Shown in pieces: positions 1 through 6,569 of a stretch of 15,409 bases of DNA. The DNA lies in the NCBI GenBank assembly GCA_934358675.1, contig CAKRKX010000060.1, positions 1 to 15,409 on the forward strand, read 5' to 3'. Within the stretch, counting starts at the first letter, position 1. Each line of letters opens with the position of its first letter. The position numbers were made by a program, and so were the translations under genes. Origin of the DNA: an uncultured Agathobacter sp. Lineage in GTDB: Bacteria; Bacillota; Clostridia; Lachnospirales; Lachnospiraceae. The notes beneath the pieces were generated by a model, which was not told the DNA's origin, did no database searches, and worked only from the letters and a program-made list of their open reading frames with translations.

Positions 1-1
1 G

Positions 2-286
2 GCGGCAAGAGGCAAGATCACGGAGATCACAGAGAATGAAGTGACCGGATGCACGGTTAAGCAGGATCTGGGTGACGGTTATACCGCAATCTACGGACAA
101 CTTAAGGAACTCAACTTTAAGAAGGGCGATATTGTGGAAGCAGGACAGGTGATCGGATATGTCAGTGAGCCGACGAAATACTATTCCGCAGAAGGAAGCA
201 ACCTCTATTTTGAGTTGCAGAAGGATGGTAAATCGGTCAATCCGAAGGACTTTTTGCCGGAGCTTCCAATGAATACCATGGAATAG
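2..286 (+). CDS. M23/LytM-type domain protein, C-terminal part (5' end outside window), probably non-catalytic, SpoIIQ-like
   Basis: The frame is open from base 2 and ends at TAG 284-286; the true start is upstream. The 94 visible residues match the second half of a LytM/M23 (duplicated hybrid motif) domain: a GDGYTAIYGQL segment, a GDIVEAGQVIGYV turn, then NLYFEL and a KDGKSVNPKDFL ending. In active M23 peptidases the last motif is HLHFE and the Y-x-H-L position carries a catalytic histidine. Here they read NLYFE and YGQL, so these His positions are lost and the domain is probably not an active peptidase. Degenerate LytM domains are known in SpoIIQ, the forespore protein that binds SpoIIIAH, and in divisome activators. 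SpoIIQ is a reasonable guess in a spore-forming clostridium but cannot be proved without the N-terminal half. The fold assignment is firm; the role is inferred. Confidence 0.75.
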   Translation, partial: AARGKITEITENEVTGCTVKQDLGDGYTAIYGQLKELNFKKGDIVEAGQVIGYVSEPTKYYSAEGSNLYFELQKDGKSVNPKDFLPELPMNTME

Positions 287-298
287 GCAAATCGTGGT

Positions 299-326
299 TT
301 GACTTTACGGAAAATTTTGATACAAT
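299..326 (+). promoter_or_regulatory. Candidate sigma-A promoter for the GGDEF gene
   Basis: A TTGACT -35 (299-304) and a TACAAT -10 (321-326) are separated by 16 bp. The predicted start at about 333 lies immediately before a perfect hairpin (335-360), so the mRNA would begin with that hairpin. Confidence 0.55.
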
Positions 327-334
327 AAGAATGG

Positions 335-364
335 GTGCTTCTCCATAGGCGGAGAAGCACTTTT
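335..364 (+). terminator. Perfect 10-bp hairpin with short T run: terminator of the M23 gene and/or 5' cap hairpin of the next mRNA
   Basis: GTGCTTCTCC (335-344) pairs exactly with GGAGAAGCAC (351-360) around loop ATAGGC, followed by only TTTT. It can end transcription of the upstream gene. It also lies downstream of a promoter-like sequence (299-326) and would sit at the extreme 5' end of that transcript. Both uses are possible. Confidence 0.65.
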
Positions 365-389
365 GGGTGTATTTTGAAAGGAGGACGCA

Positions 390-2024
390 ATGGATTTTAC
401 AGAATATAATGATTTAGTTCAAAGCTGGATTCAGCAGATACTGCAAAATCGTGAAAAGAATGCGGAACTCACTTTAAAATATGCAAATGATATCATCGAA
501 TACGGACAGAAGACCGATGATTGTAAGTTGATGGGAATCGGTTATTACTATAGTGGAGAGACCTACTATGGACTGAACGACGGTCAGCACTTTTTCGAGA
601 ATATGAATAAGGCATTATCCTACCTCAATGAAGCAGAGGAGTGGGATTTTATGACACGTTGTTACAATTATATGGGTATCGCTGCGCTCAACCGCGGCAA
701 TATTCCGATCGCTTTGGATTACTATCTGAACGGTCTGAACTATTGTCATACATACCACTTTACGGCGCAGAACATTTTTTTTAATGTCAATCTCGGTGTG
801 CTCTACTATGAGTGCGGTCGTTATGCGGATTCCGAGGCTGCATTACAGGAAGCATACGATCAGATGATGAAAGAACCGATTCGCAAGCAGTACGATTCCT
901 ATATGTTCTGCATTTACGGCAATCTCGCGCGCGCGTTGGCGCGGCAGGGGAAACTGGATCGCGTGGGAGAGATTATTCAACGCGTGCACGAGGATCACTG
1001 GCAGGGCGGCCAGGTTCTCGACAAGGTTTCGCTTTGCTGCGTGGAAGTATTGTATTATCACCGCATGGGAATGGAGAAGAAGCGCGACGAGAAGATACAG
1101 ATGATCATGGAGATGATGCCACAGAACCTGATCGTGCTGGATTTCTTCTTTGATTTCTACGATTGCTGCAAGGTGCTTCTCGAAGCAGGGAAGGACGAAG
1201 CGTTCTGGCATATTATCGACATTCTTGAGCCGCTGGTTCGTAATTTCAATATCACGAATCTGCATCTGAAGATTATCTCGCTCAAGATGAAATATTACCG
1301 TCAAAATCATAAGAATGCAGAATTTCTTCAGGCTGCGGGACTCTATTATGAGTTGTCGGAGCTGATGGAGATTGAGACCAACAACATGGTCAGCAACGTG
1401 ATCGCGCTGCGCAGGAACCTTGAATCGGCAAGACTGGCGCGCCAGAAGGTGGAGCAGGAGAATGTGGTGCTCCAGCGTAAGTCGGAACTGGATCCGCTGA
1501 CCGGTATGGCGAACCGCTTCCGCATGAATGATTATTCGGATGAGGTGTTTGCAGAGGCATTGGGAAATGCGATTCCGTTTGCGGTGGAGATTCTGGATAT
1601 TGATTATTTCAAGGAATACAATGATAATTACGGTCACCAGCAGGGGGACAAGTGCTTAGAGCAGATTGCAGCCGTGATCCGTCAGTTGACGGAGGAGAAT
1701 CATGCTTTTTGTGCACGTTACGGAGGCGATGAGTTTGTCATCATCTATGAGAACGTGACAAGGGAGCAGATTGCGGCATTTGCGGCGGAACTGAAGCGCA
1801 GAGTGATGAATCTGCAGCTTGAGCACCGTTATTCGAAGGCGTTGCCGGTTGTGACGGTATCGCAGGGGATCTGTTGGGATACCCCGCGCAAAGGTAACAA
1901 GATGTGGGATTTCCTGCATTCGGCAGATAATATGCTCTATCGTGTTAAGAATTTCAGCAGAAATAATTACTGCGTTGGAGATGTCAAGGAAACCGATGAT
2001 ATGATATTTGGAACGCTGCAGTAA
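390..2024 (+). CDS. TPR-repeat diguanylate cyclase (GGDEF protein)
   Basis: This 544-residue soluble protein has no signal peptide or membrane segment. Residues ~1-330 are helical TPR-like repeats, probably a protein or ligand sensing platform. Residues ~330-365 form a charged signalling coiled coil. Residues ~366-528 are a GGDEF domain with DPLTGMANR (368-376), metal residue D405 in DIDYFK, substrate motif NDNYGH (411-416), the GGDEF signature (445-449) and the C-terminal ADNMLYRVK segment (512-520). All catalytic elements are present, so it should make cyclic di-GMP from two GTP. The inhibitory RxxD I-site expected at 436-439 is replaced by ENHA, so product inhibition is probably absent. 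The ATG is set by AGGAGG at 379-384. The helicase gene follows after 41 bp with no terminator, suggesting co-transcription. No EAL or HD-GYP partner is in the window. Confidence 0.93.
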   Translation: MDFTEYNDLVQSWIQQILQNREKNAELTLKYANDIIEYGQKTDDCKLMGIGYYYSGETYYGLNDGQHFFENMNKALSYLNEAEEWDFMTRCYNYMGIAALNRGNIPIALDYYLNGLNYCHTYHFTAQNIFFNVNLGVLYYECGRYADSEAALQEAYDQMMKEPIRKQYDSYMFCIYGNLARALARQGKLDRVGEIIQRVHEDHWQGGQVLDKVSLCCVEVLYYHRMGMEKKRDEKIQMIMEMMPQNLIVLDFFFDFYDCCKVLLEAGKDEAFWHIIDILEPLVRNFNITNLHLKIISLKMKYYRQNHKNAEFLQAAGLYYELSELMEIETNNMVSNVIALRRNLESARLARQKVEQENVVLQRKSELDPLTGMANRFRMNDYSDEVFAEALGNAIPFAVEILDIDYFKEYNDNYGHQQGDKCLEQIAAVIRQLTEENHAFCARYGGDEFVIIYENVTREQIAAFAAELKRRVMNLQLEHRYSKALPVVTVSQGICWDTPRKGNKMWDFLHSADNMLYRVKNFSRNNYCVGDVKETDDMIFGTLQ

Positions 2025-2065
2025 GGCAGCGGGAGGCATAGAAATCAGCAAAGAAAAGGAACAGA

Positions 2066-3664
2066 ATGGAAACAGTCAGATTTGAAGAATTGAATTTATA
2101 CCCGCAGCTTCTGCGGGCAATCAAAGAGATGGGATTTGAGGAAGCAACACCGATTCAGGCGCAGGCGATTCCTGTTGTTATGAGCGGCGTGGACGTGATC
2201 GGTCAGGCACAGACCGGAACCGGTAAGACAGCTTCCTTCGGAATCCCTCTTTTAATGAAGGTAGACCCGAACAATAAGAAGACACAGGCGATCGTGCTTT
2301 CGCCGACAAGAGAACTTGCGATTCAGAGTGCGGAGGAGATCCGCAAGCTCGCAAAATACATGCACGGTATCAAGGTCCTTCCAGTATACGGCGGCCAGGA
2401 TATCACCCGCCAGATCAAGGCGTTAAAGGGTGGTGCAACCATCATCATCGGTACACCGGGACGTATTATGGACCATCTTCGCCGTAAGACGATCCGCTGC
2501 GATTACGTGGATACGTTTGTGCTGGATGAGGCGGATGAGATGCTCAACATGGGATTCCGCGAGGATATCGAGACGATCCTTTCCTATGTGGAGAATGAAA
2601 ATCGTCAGACCGTGCTTTTTTCCGCAACGATGCCGAAGCCGATCTTAGAGATCACGAAGAAGTATCAGAAGAATGCGAAGACGATCAAGGTGACCAAGAA
2701 AGAACTGACCGTTCCGAGCATTGATCAGTATTATTATGATGTGCGACGCAACGACAAGGTGGATGTACTCACCCGCCTGCTGGATTACTACAATCCGAAG
2801 CTCTCACTCGTGTTCTGTAACACGAAGCGTATGGTCGACGAGCTTGCTTCCGAGTTACAGGGACGCGGCTATGCGGCAGAGGGAATCCACGGAGATATGA
2901 AGCAGCAACAGAGAGACCGTGTGATGAAGAGCTTCCGAAGCGGACGCTGCGATATTCTGATTGCGACCGATGTGGCTGCACGAGGAATCGATGTGGATGA
3001 TGTCGAGGCGGTATTCAACTACGATCTGCCGCAGGATAACGAGTATTATGTGCACCGTATCGGAAGAACCGGCCGCGCGGGAAGAACCGGTCGAGCATTC
3101 AGCTTTGTCAAAGGCAAGGAAGTATATAAGCTCAAGGAAATCCAGCGTTACTGCAAGACGAAGATCAAGGCACAGCCGATCCCTTCTTCGGACGATGTGG
3201 CAGAGATCAAGGCAGAGAAGATCTTAGACGAGATCGGACAGATCATTGAAGACGGACACTTAAAGGAGATGATCGATCTGATTGAGCGTCAGGTCAACAA
3301 CAGTGATTACACCGCAATGGATATTGCTGCTGCTTTCTTAAAGCAGGCGATCGGAGGAGTGGAGCTCTCGAAGGAAGATCGTGATATCGAGGATGCGTTA
3401 GCCGGAGACACCGGAGCCGAGGAAGGCATGGTACGTCTTTTTATCAATATCGGCAAAAGCCAGCGAATCCGTCCGGGCGACATCTTAGGTGCGGTTGCCG
3501 GGGAGGCAAAGATTCCAGGCAAACTCGTCGGTGCGATCGATATGTATGATAATTATACGTTTGTGGAAGTACCGGCAGAGTACGGAAAAGACGTGCTTCG
3601 CGCGATGAAGAACGTCAAGATCAAGGGCAAATCGGTCAACGTCGAGCCTGCAAACGCACGATAA
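2066..3664 (+). CDS. deaD: DEAD-box ATP-dependent RNA helicase, DeaD/CshA type with DbpA-like RNA-binding tail
   Basis: This 532-residue protein has all the helicase motifs in order: Q motif (FEELN near the start, then TPIQAQAIP), Walker A AQTGTGKT (48-55), PTRELA (80-85), TPGR (130-133), DEAD (154-157), SAT (186-188), VFCNTKR, ARGID and HRIGRTGR (330-337). Residues ~455-530 resemble the DbpA/CsdA C-terminal RNA-binding domain, which directs such helicases to structured RNA in ribosome assembly, cold adaptation or mRNA turnover. The linker at ~365-450 is helical and acidic. The ATG is preceded by AAAGGAAC. It probably shares a transcript with the upstream diguanylate cyclase. The symbol deaD denotes the family; csdA or cshA are equally used names, and the exact RNA target is not known from sequence. 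Confidence 0.95.
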   Translation: METVRFEELNLYPQLLRAIKEMGFEEATPIQAQAIPVVMSGVDVIGQAQTGTGKTASFGIPLLMKVDPNNKKTQAIVLSPTRELAIQSAEEIRKLAKYMHGIKVLPVYGGQDITRQIKALKGGATIIIGTPGRIMDHLRRKTIRCDYVDTFVLDEADEMLNMGFREDIETILSYVENENRQTVLFSATMPKPILEITKKYQKNAKTIKVTKKELTVPSIDQYYYDVRRNDKVDVLTRLLDYYNPKLSLVFCNTKRMVDELASELQGRGYAAEGIHGDMKQQQRDRVMKSFRSGRCDILIATDVAARGIDVDDVEAVFNYDLPQDNEYYVHRIGRTGRAGRTGRAFSFVKGKEVYKLKEIQRYCKTKIKAQPIPSSDDVAEIKAEKILDEIGQIIEDGHLKEMIDLIERQVNNSDYTAMDIAAAFLKQAIGGVELSKEDRDIEDALAGDTGAEEGMVRLFINIGKSQRIRPGDILGAVAGEAKIPGKLVGAIDMYDNYTFVEVPAEYGKDVLRAMKNVKIKGKSVNVEPANAR

Positions 3665-3709
3665 CGATAATTGTATGGGATTTTGCACAAAAACTTTACA
3701 TGGATTTTA

Positions 3710-3738
3710 TTGAAATCTACCAACGATGGTGCTATACT
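3710..3738 (+). promoter_or_regulatory. Strong extended -10 promoter for the small transcription unit
   Basis: TTGAAA (3710-3715), a 17-bp spacer and TATACT (3733-3738), preceded by TGC to form an extended -10. The start is predicted at about 3745, giving a 5' leader of only ~25 nt before the 42-codon ORF. Confidence 0.7.
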
Positions 3739-3770
3739 AACGCCGAAAAGAGATAAAGGAGGTGTTGAGT

Positions 3771-3899
3771 ATGCGTACAATCGATCCAACCATGTCTTTT
3801 GTGCAGGTCGTTCAGTACTACAAAGATTATGCACAGCGGACAAGAAGTTGCGGACGCAGACCGGTTTCGTTCATGCGTTTTGTAACAGGCAGATTCTAA
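3771..3899 (+). CDS. Unrecognised 42-residue basic small protein in its own transcription unit
   Basis: ATG at 3771 follows a very strong ribosome site, AAAGGAGGTG (3756-3765), at good spacing and ends at TAA 3897-3899. The product starts MRTIDPTMSFVQ and ends RFVTGRF. It has seven Arg and one Lys against two Asp, one Cys (C27), several Tyr/Phe, and no clear membrane helix or signal peptide. A consensus extended -10 promoter lies 32 bp upstream of the ATG and a strong intrinsic terminator begins 2 bp after the stop, so promoter, ribosome site, ORF and terminator fit into about 250 bp. I do not recognise the family and assign no function. The alternative is a small regulatory RNA of ~215 nt in which the ORF is incidental; the strength and placement of the ribosome site argue for translation. 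Confidence 0.6.
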   Translation: MRTIDPTMSFVQVVQYYKDYAQRTRSCGRRPVSFMRFVTGRF

Positions 3900-3900
3900 A

Positions 3901-3962
3901 GTCGGATGACAAGGCAGGTAGCATAGAAGCTACCGGATGTCAGCCGGCTTTTTCTATTTTTC
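3901..3962 (+). terminator. Long two-tier intrinsic terminator of the small unit
   Basis: The outer arms GTCGGATGACA (3901-3911) and TGTCAGCCGGC (3938-3948) pair with one mismatch and one G-U. They enclose a perfect inner hairpin, GGTAGC (3917-3922) with GCTACC (3929-3934), loop ATAGAA. A T-rich tail (3949-3962) follows. It begins directly after the 42-codon ORF. Confidence 0.8.
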
Positions 3963-4017
3963 TGATCATCTTATTCCTTTCAGGTTTTAATGCTTTTTCC
4001 CCGATTTTATATTTTTT

Positions 4018-4083
4018 GTCCTAACTTGTGCTTTTTATACTGAATTGTGCACAAAAACGATTTCACAAATTTAGGACAGTATA
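4018..4083. repeat. Nested inverted repeats upstream of the sugar transporter promoter
   Basis: GTCCTAA (4018-4024) matches TTAGGAC (4071-4077), extending to CTTGTG and CACAAAT with one extra base. TATACTG (4036-4042) matches CAGTATA (4077-4083) exactly. A perfect TTGTGCACAA palindrome (4045-4054) sits between the arms. The block lies 20 bp before the -35 of the transporter promoter. Its function is unknown; it may be an activator or repressor site or a cruciform. The rest of the 322-bp gap 3900-4221 holds the terminator, promoter and operators listed separately. Confidence 0.5.
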
Positions 4084-4102
4084 CAAAAACAAAAATGCCT
4101 AC

Positions 4103-4130
4103 TTGTCAAACTAATGGTATTGGGTATATA
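4103..4130 (+). promoter_or_regulatory. Promoter of the carbohydrate ABC transporter operon
   Basis: TTGTCA (4103-4108) and TATATA (4125-4130) are separated by 16 bp. Transcription should start near 4137, directly before the first AACGTT operator, so a bound LacI-type repressor would block initiation or early elongation. Confidence 0.55.
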
Positions 4131-4141
4131 GTTACCTTACT

Positions 4142-4153
4142 GAAAACGTTACC
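4142..4153. promoter_or_regulatory. LacI-family operator O1
   Basis: GAAAACGTTACC carries the AACGTT core (4145-4150) with the central CG typical of LacI-family operators. It starts about 5 bp after the predicted transcription start. The likely ligand is the LacI-type protein encoded at the end of the same operon; a CcpA-like global regulator is an alternative because catabolite sites share the central CG. Confidence 0.6.
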
Positions 4154-4160
4154 GAGAACA

Positions 4161-4181
4161 TTTCCGGAAACGTTTTCGAAA
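4161..4181. promoter_or_regulatory. LacI-family operator O2 within three overlapping palindromes
   Basis: GAAACGTTTTC (4167-4177) is a near-perfect operator centred 24 bp from O1. It overlaps two other palindromes, TTTCCGGAAA (4161-4170) and TTTCGAAA (4174-4181). The paired sites suggest cooperative binding or looping, or binding by two different LacI-family proteins. Confidence 0.6.
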
Positions 4182-4221
4182 GATGATTACTCATTCATAA
4201 TTTTAGGGAGGGAAAACGAGT

Positions 4222-5619
4222 ATGAAGAAGAAATTGGTATCTTTATTGTTAGTATCAGCAATGGCAGCAACAATGTTGGCTGGCTGCGGCGGAAACGGTG
4301 GAAGCAGCGACAGCAACGATGGCACACAGGCTGGCGGCGAAAAGACAGCAGCTACAGGTTCTGTTTACTTATTAAACTTCAAGCCTGAGACAGATGAGGC
4401 TTGGCAGAACTTAGCTAAGACTTACACCGATCAGACTGGTGTTGATGTAACAGTACTTACTGCAGCCGACGGACAGTACAATACAACATTACAGGCCGAG
4501 ATGGCTAAGGCAGAGGCTCCTACAATCTTTACAGTAGGTAACTCAGCAGCAGCTAAGACTTGGGAAGACTACACAATGGATCTTGCTGACACAGCAATCT
4601 ATGATCACTTAACAGATAAGTCCCTTGCAATCAAGAACGGCGACAAGATTGTCAGTGTGGCAAACTGTTATGAGTGCTATGGAATTATTTACAACAAGAC
4701 CATTCTGGAAGGCTACTGCGGAATGGATGGAGCAGTTGTTAAGTCTGTTGACGAGATTAACAATTTTGATACTTTAAAGGCAGTTGCAGATGATATCAAT
4801 TCAAGAGTTGATGAGATCAACGATGCACTTGGAACCAATCTTACAGAGGCATTTGCTTCCGCTGGTCTTGATGATGGATCTTCATGGAGATTCTCAGGAC
4901 ATCTTGCAAATATGCCACTGTACTATGAGTTCAAGGATGACGGTGCAGATCTTATCGCTGGTGAAGAGAAGATTACAGGTAAGTATCTTGACAACTTTAA
5001 GGCTGTTTGGGATATGTACACAGGCGATTCAGCAGCAGATCCTAAGACATTGAACTCTGGTGCATTAAATGCAGAGGCAGAGCTTGGTATGGGTGAGGCA
5101 GTCTTCTATCAGAACGGTGACTGGGAGTACTCACCACTTACAAATCCTGATAACGGTTATACAGTTACAGGCGAAGACTTATCAATGATGCCAATCTACT
5201 TTGGTGTTGATGATGAAAATCAGGGTCTTTGCGTAGGTACAGAGAACTATTGGGCAGTCAACCAGAAGGCTGATCAGGAAGATATTGATGCTTCATTAGA
5301 CTTCCTTGAGTGGTGCATTACTTCTGACGAAGGCCGTGACGCTATCACAAACGATATGGGACTTACCGCTCCATTTGACACATTCACTGGTGATTATGAG
5401 ACAAAGAACGCTTTCGCACAGGCTTCTAACGCTTTAATGTCAGCTGGAAAGACTTCTGTAGCATGGAGCTTCAATGCTACTCCAAACGTAGATACATGGA
5501 GAGCTGATGTTGTAGCTGCTCTTACTGCTTACACAGCAGGTGAGGGAAGCTGGGATGACGTTGTTACAGCATTCGTTGACGGTTGGGCTAATCAGTGGGC
5601 TCTTGCTAACGAGCAGTAA
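4222..5619 (+). CDS. Carbohydrate ABC transporter substrate-binding lipoprotein (CUT1, family 1)
   Basis: The 465-residue precursor begins with KKK and a hydrophobic signal ending in lipobox LAGC. C22 would be lipidated and the mature protein anchored outside the membrane. A Gly/Ser/Asp-rich tether follows to ~residue 43. The rest fits family 1 extracellular sugar-binding proteins: an opening strand (VYLLNFKPETDEAW), an AEAPTIFTVGN segment, aromatic residues suited to sugar stacking, and a Trp-rich C-terminus. The ATG at 4222 is fixed by AGGGAGGG at 4205-4212. Two permease genes follow in CUT1 order. Codon use (many GCT, ACA, TTA, TCT) differs from the flanking genes and fits high expression. 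The sugar cannot be read from sequence; oligosaccharides are usual for CUT1. Confidence 0.93.
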   Translation: MKKKLVSLLLVSAMAATMLAGCGGNGGSSDSNDGTQAGGEKTAATGSVYLLNFKPETDEAWQNLAKTYTDQTGVDVTVLTAADGQYNTTLQAEMAKAEAPTIFTVGNSAAAKTWEDYTMDLADTAIYDHLTDKSLAIKNGDKIVSVANCYECYGIIYNKTILEGYCGMDGAVVKSVDEINNFDTLKAVADDINSRVDEINDALGTNLTEAFASAGLDDGSSWRFSGHLANMPLYYEFKDDGADLIAGEEKITGKYLDNFKAVWDMYTGDSAADPKTLNSGALNAEAELGMGEAVFYQNGDWEYSPLTNPDNGYTVTGEDLSMMPIYFGVDDENQGLCVGTENYWAVNQKADQEDIDASLDFLEWCITSDEGRDAITNDMGLTAPFDTFTGDYETKNAFAQASNALMSAGKTSVAWSFNATPNVDTWRADVVAALTAYTAGEGSWDDVVTAFVDGWANQWALANEQ

Positions 5620-5654
5620 TTTTCAAAATTTCATCAAAAACTCATGAATGAAAA

Positions 5655-5690
5655 GGGGTGTAAGTGGCGAGCCGCTTACGCCCCGTTTTT
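5655..5690 (+). terminator. Intergenic hairpin with T run between binding-protein and permease genes
   Basis: GGGGTGTAAG (5655-5664) pairs with CTTACGCCCC (5675-5684) with one G-U pair, followed by GTTTTT. It lies inside the operon, so it probably acts as a partial terminator and 3' stabiliser for the binding-protein message, lowering permease expression. This arrangement is common between binding-protein and permease genes. Confidence 0.75.
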
Positions 5691-5711
5691 AAAAAGCGAA
5701 AGGAAACTATT

Positions 5712-6569
5712 ATGGAAAAAGCGATTAAGAGATATTTCCCGATATTTTTGATCCCGACAATGATCGCATTTACAATTGGATTTATTGTACCATTTGTATA
5801 TGGAATTTTCCTTTCCTTCTGTAAGTTTACGACAGTAACGGATTGGAAATGGAAAGGCTTAGAAAATTATACAAAAATCCTGTTTGTAAACGGCAAACTC
5901 GATACAACATTTTTACATTCGCTGTGGTACACAGCATTGTTTACCGTTGTATCGGTACTTATCATCAACGTGGTAGCATTTGCAATCGGTATGCTTCTTA
6001 CAAAGGGAATCAAGGGAACAAACCTGTTCCGTACCGTATTTTTTATGCCGAACCTGATCGGTGGTATTGTATTAAGTTACATTTGGTTAATGATTTTCAA
6101 CAGTTGTCTGGCTCATTTTTCCAAGACGATCGTATCTACACAGTGGTTCGCATTCTGGGGACTGATTATTGTAGTCTGCTGGCAGCAGATCGGATATATG
6201 ATGATTATCTATATTGCAGGTATTCAGAATATTCCGGGTGAGCTGATTGAGGCAGCCAAGATTGACGGAGCAAATGCATGGCAGCTTCTGAAGAACGTAA
6301 CACTTCCTATGTTAATGCCGACAATTACCATTTGTTCATTCCTGACTCTGACGAACGGTTTCAAGCTGTTTGATCAGAACCTGGCTTTGACCGGTGGTAA
6401 TCCGGGCAAGATGTCCGAGTTACTTGCGCTGAATATCTATAACACCATGTATGGTACTACCGGCTGGCAGGGTGTAGGTCAGGCGAAAGCTGTAATTTTC
6501 TTTATTCTGGTTGCCATCATTTCATTGGTACAGAATAAGTTGACAACGAGCAAGGAGGTGGCAGAATAA
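5712..6569 (+). CDS. CUT1 sugar ABC transporter permease (MalF/UgpA type)
   Basis: The 285-residue inner-membrane protein has about six membrane helices. The permease EAA loop is clear: ELIEAAKIDGANAWQLL followed by LPMLMP, which docks on the ATPase. I chose ATG 5712, preceded by GAAAGGAAA, rather than the in-frame GTG at 5664. That GTG lies inside the terminator hairpin and would add 16 basic residues with no ribosome site. The stop overlaps the start of the next permease (TAATG), so the two are translationally coupled, as expected for a heterodimeric pore. It takes substrate from the lipoprotein encoded upstream. No ATPase gene is in the operon. Confidence 0.93.
   Translation: MEKAIKRYFPIFLIPTMIAFTIGFIVPFVYGIFLSFCKFTTVTDWKWKGLENYTKILFVNGKLDTTFLHSLWYTALFTVVSVLIINVVAFAIGMLLTKGIKGTNLFRTVFFMPNLIGGIVLSYIWLMIFNSCLAHFSKTIVSTQWFAFWGLIIVVCWQQIGYMMIIYIAGIQNIPGELIEAAKIDGANAWQLLKNVTLPMLMPTITICSFLTLTNGFKLFDQNLALTGGNPGKMSELLALNIYNTMYGTTGWQGVGQAKAVIFFILVAIISLVQNKLTTSKEVAE

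Noticed and set aside
843..1637. 264-codon minus-strand open frame inside the cyclase gene
   Set aside because: It is the antisense shadow of a clear TPR-GGDEF gene; it is His/Arg/Leu-rich, has no recognised domain, and no supporting ribosome site or promoter was noted.
3671..4024. 117-codon open frame spanning the small unit and its terminator
   Set aside because: It runs through the promoter and terminator hairpin, has no ribosome site, and is out of frame with the well-supported 42-codon ORF.
5664..5711. Upstream GTG start extending the first permease by 16 residues
   Set aside because: The GTG lies inside a terminator hairpin with no ribosome site; ATG 5712 has GAAAGGAAA in front and gives a normal permease N-terminus.
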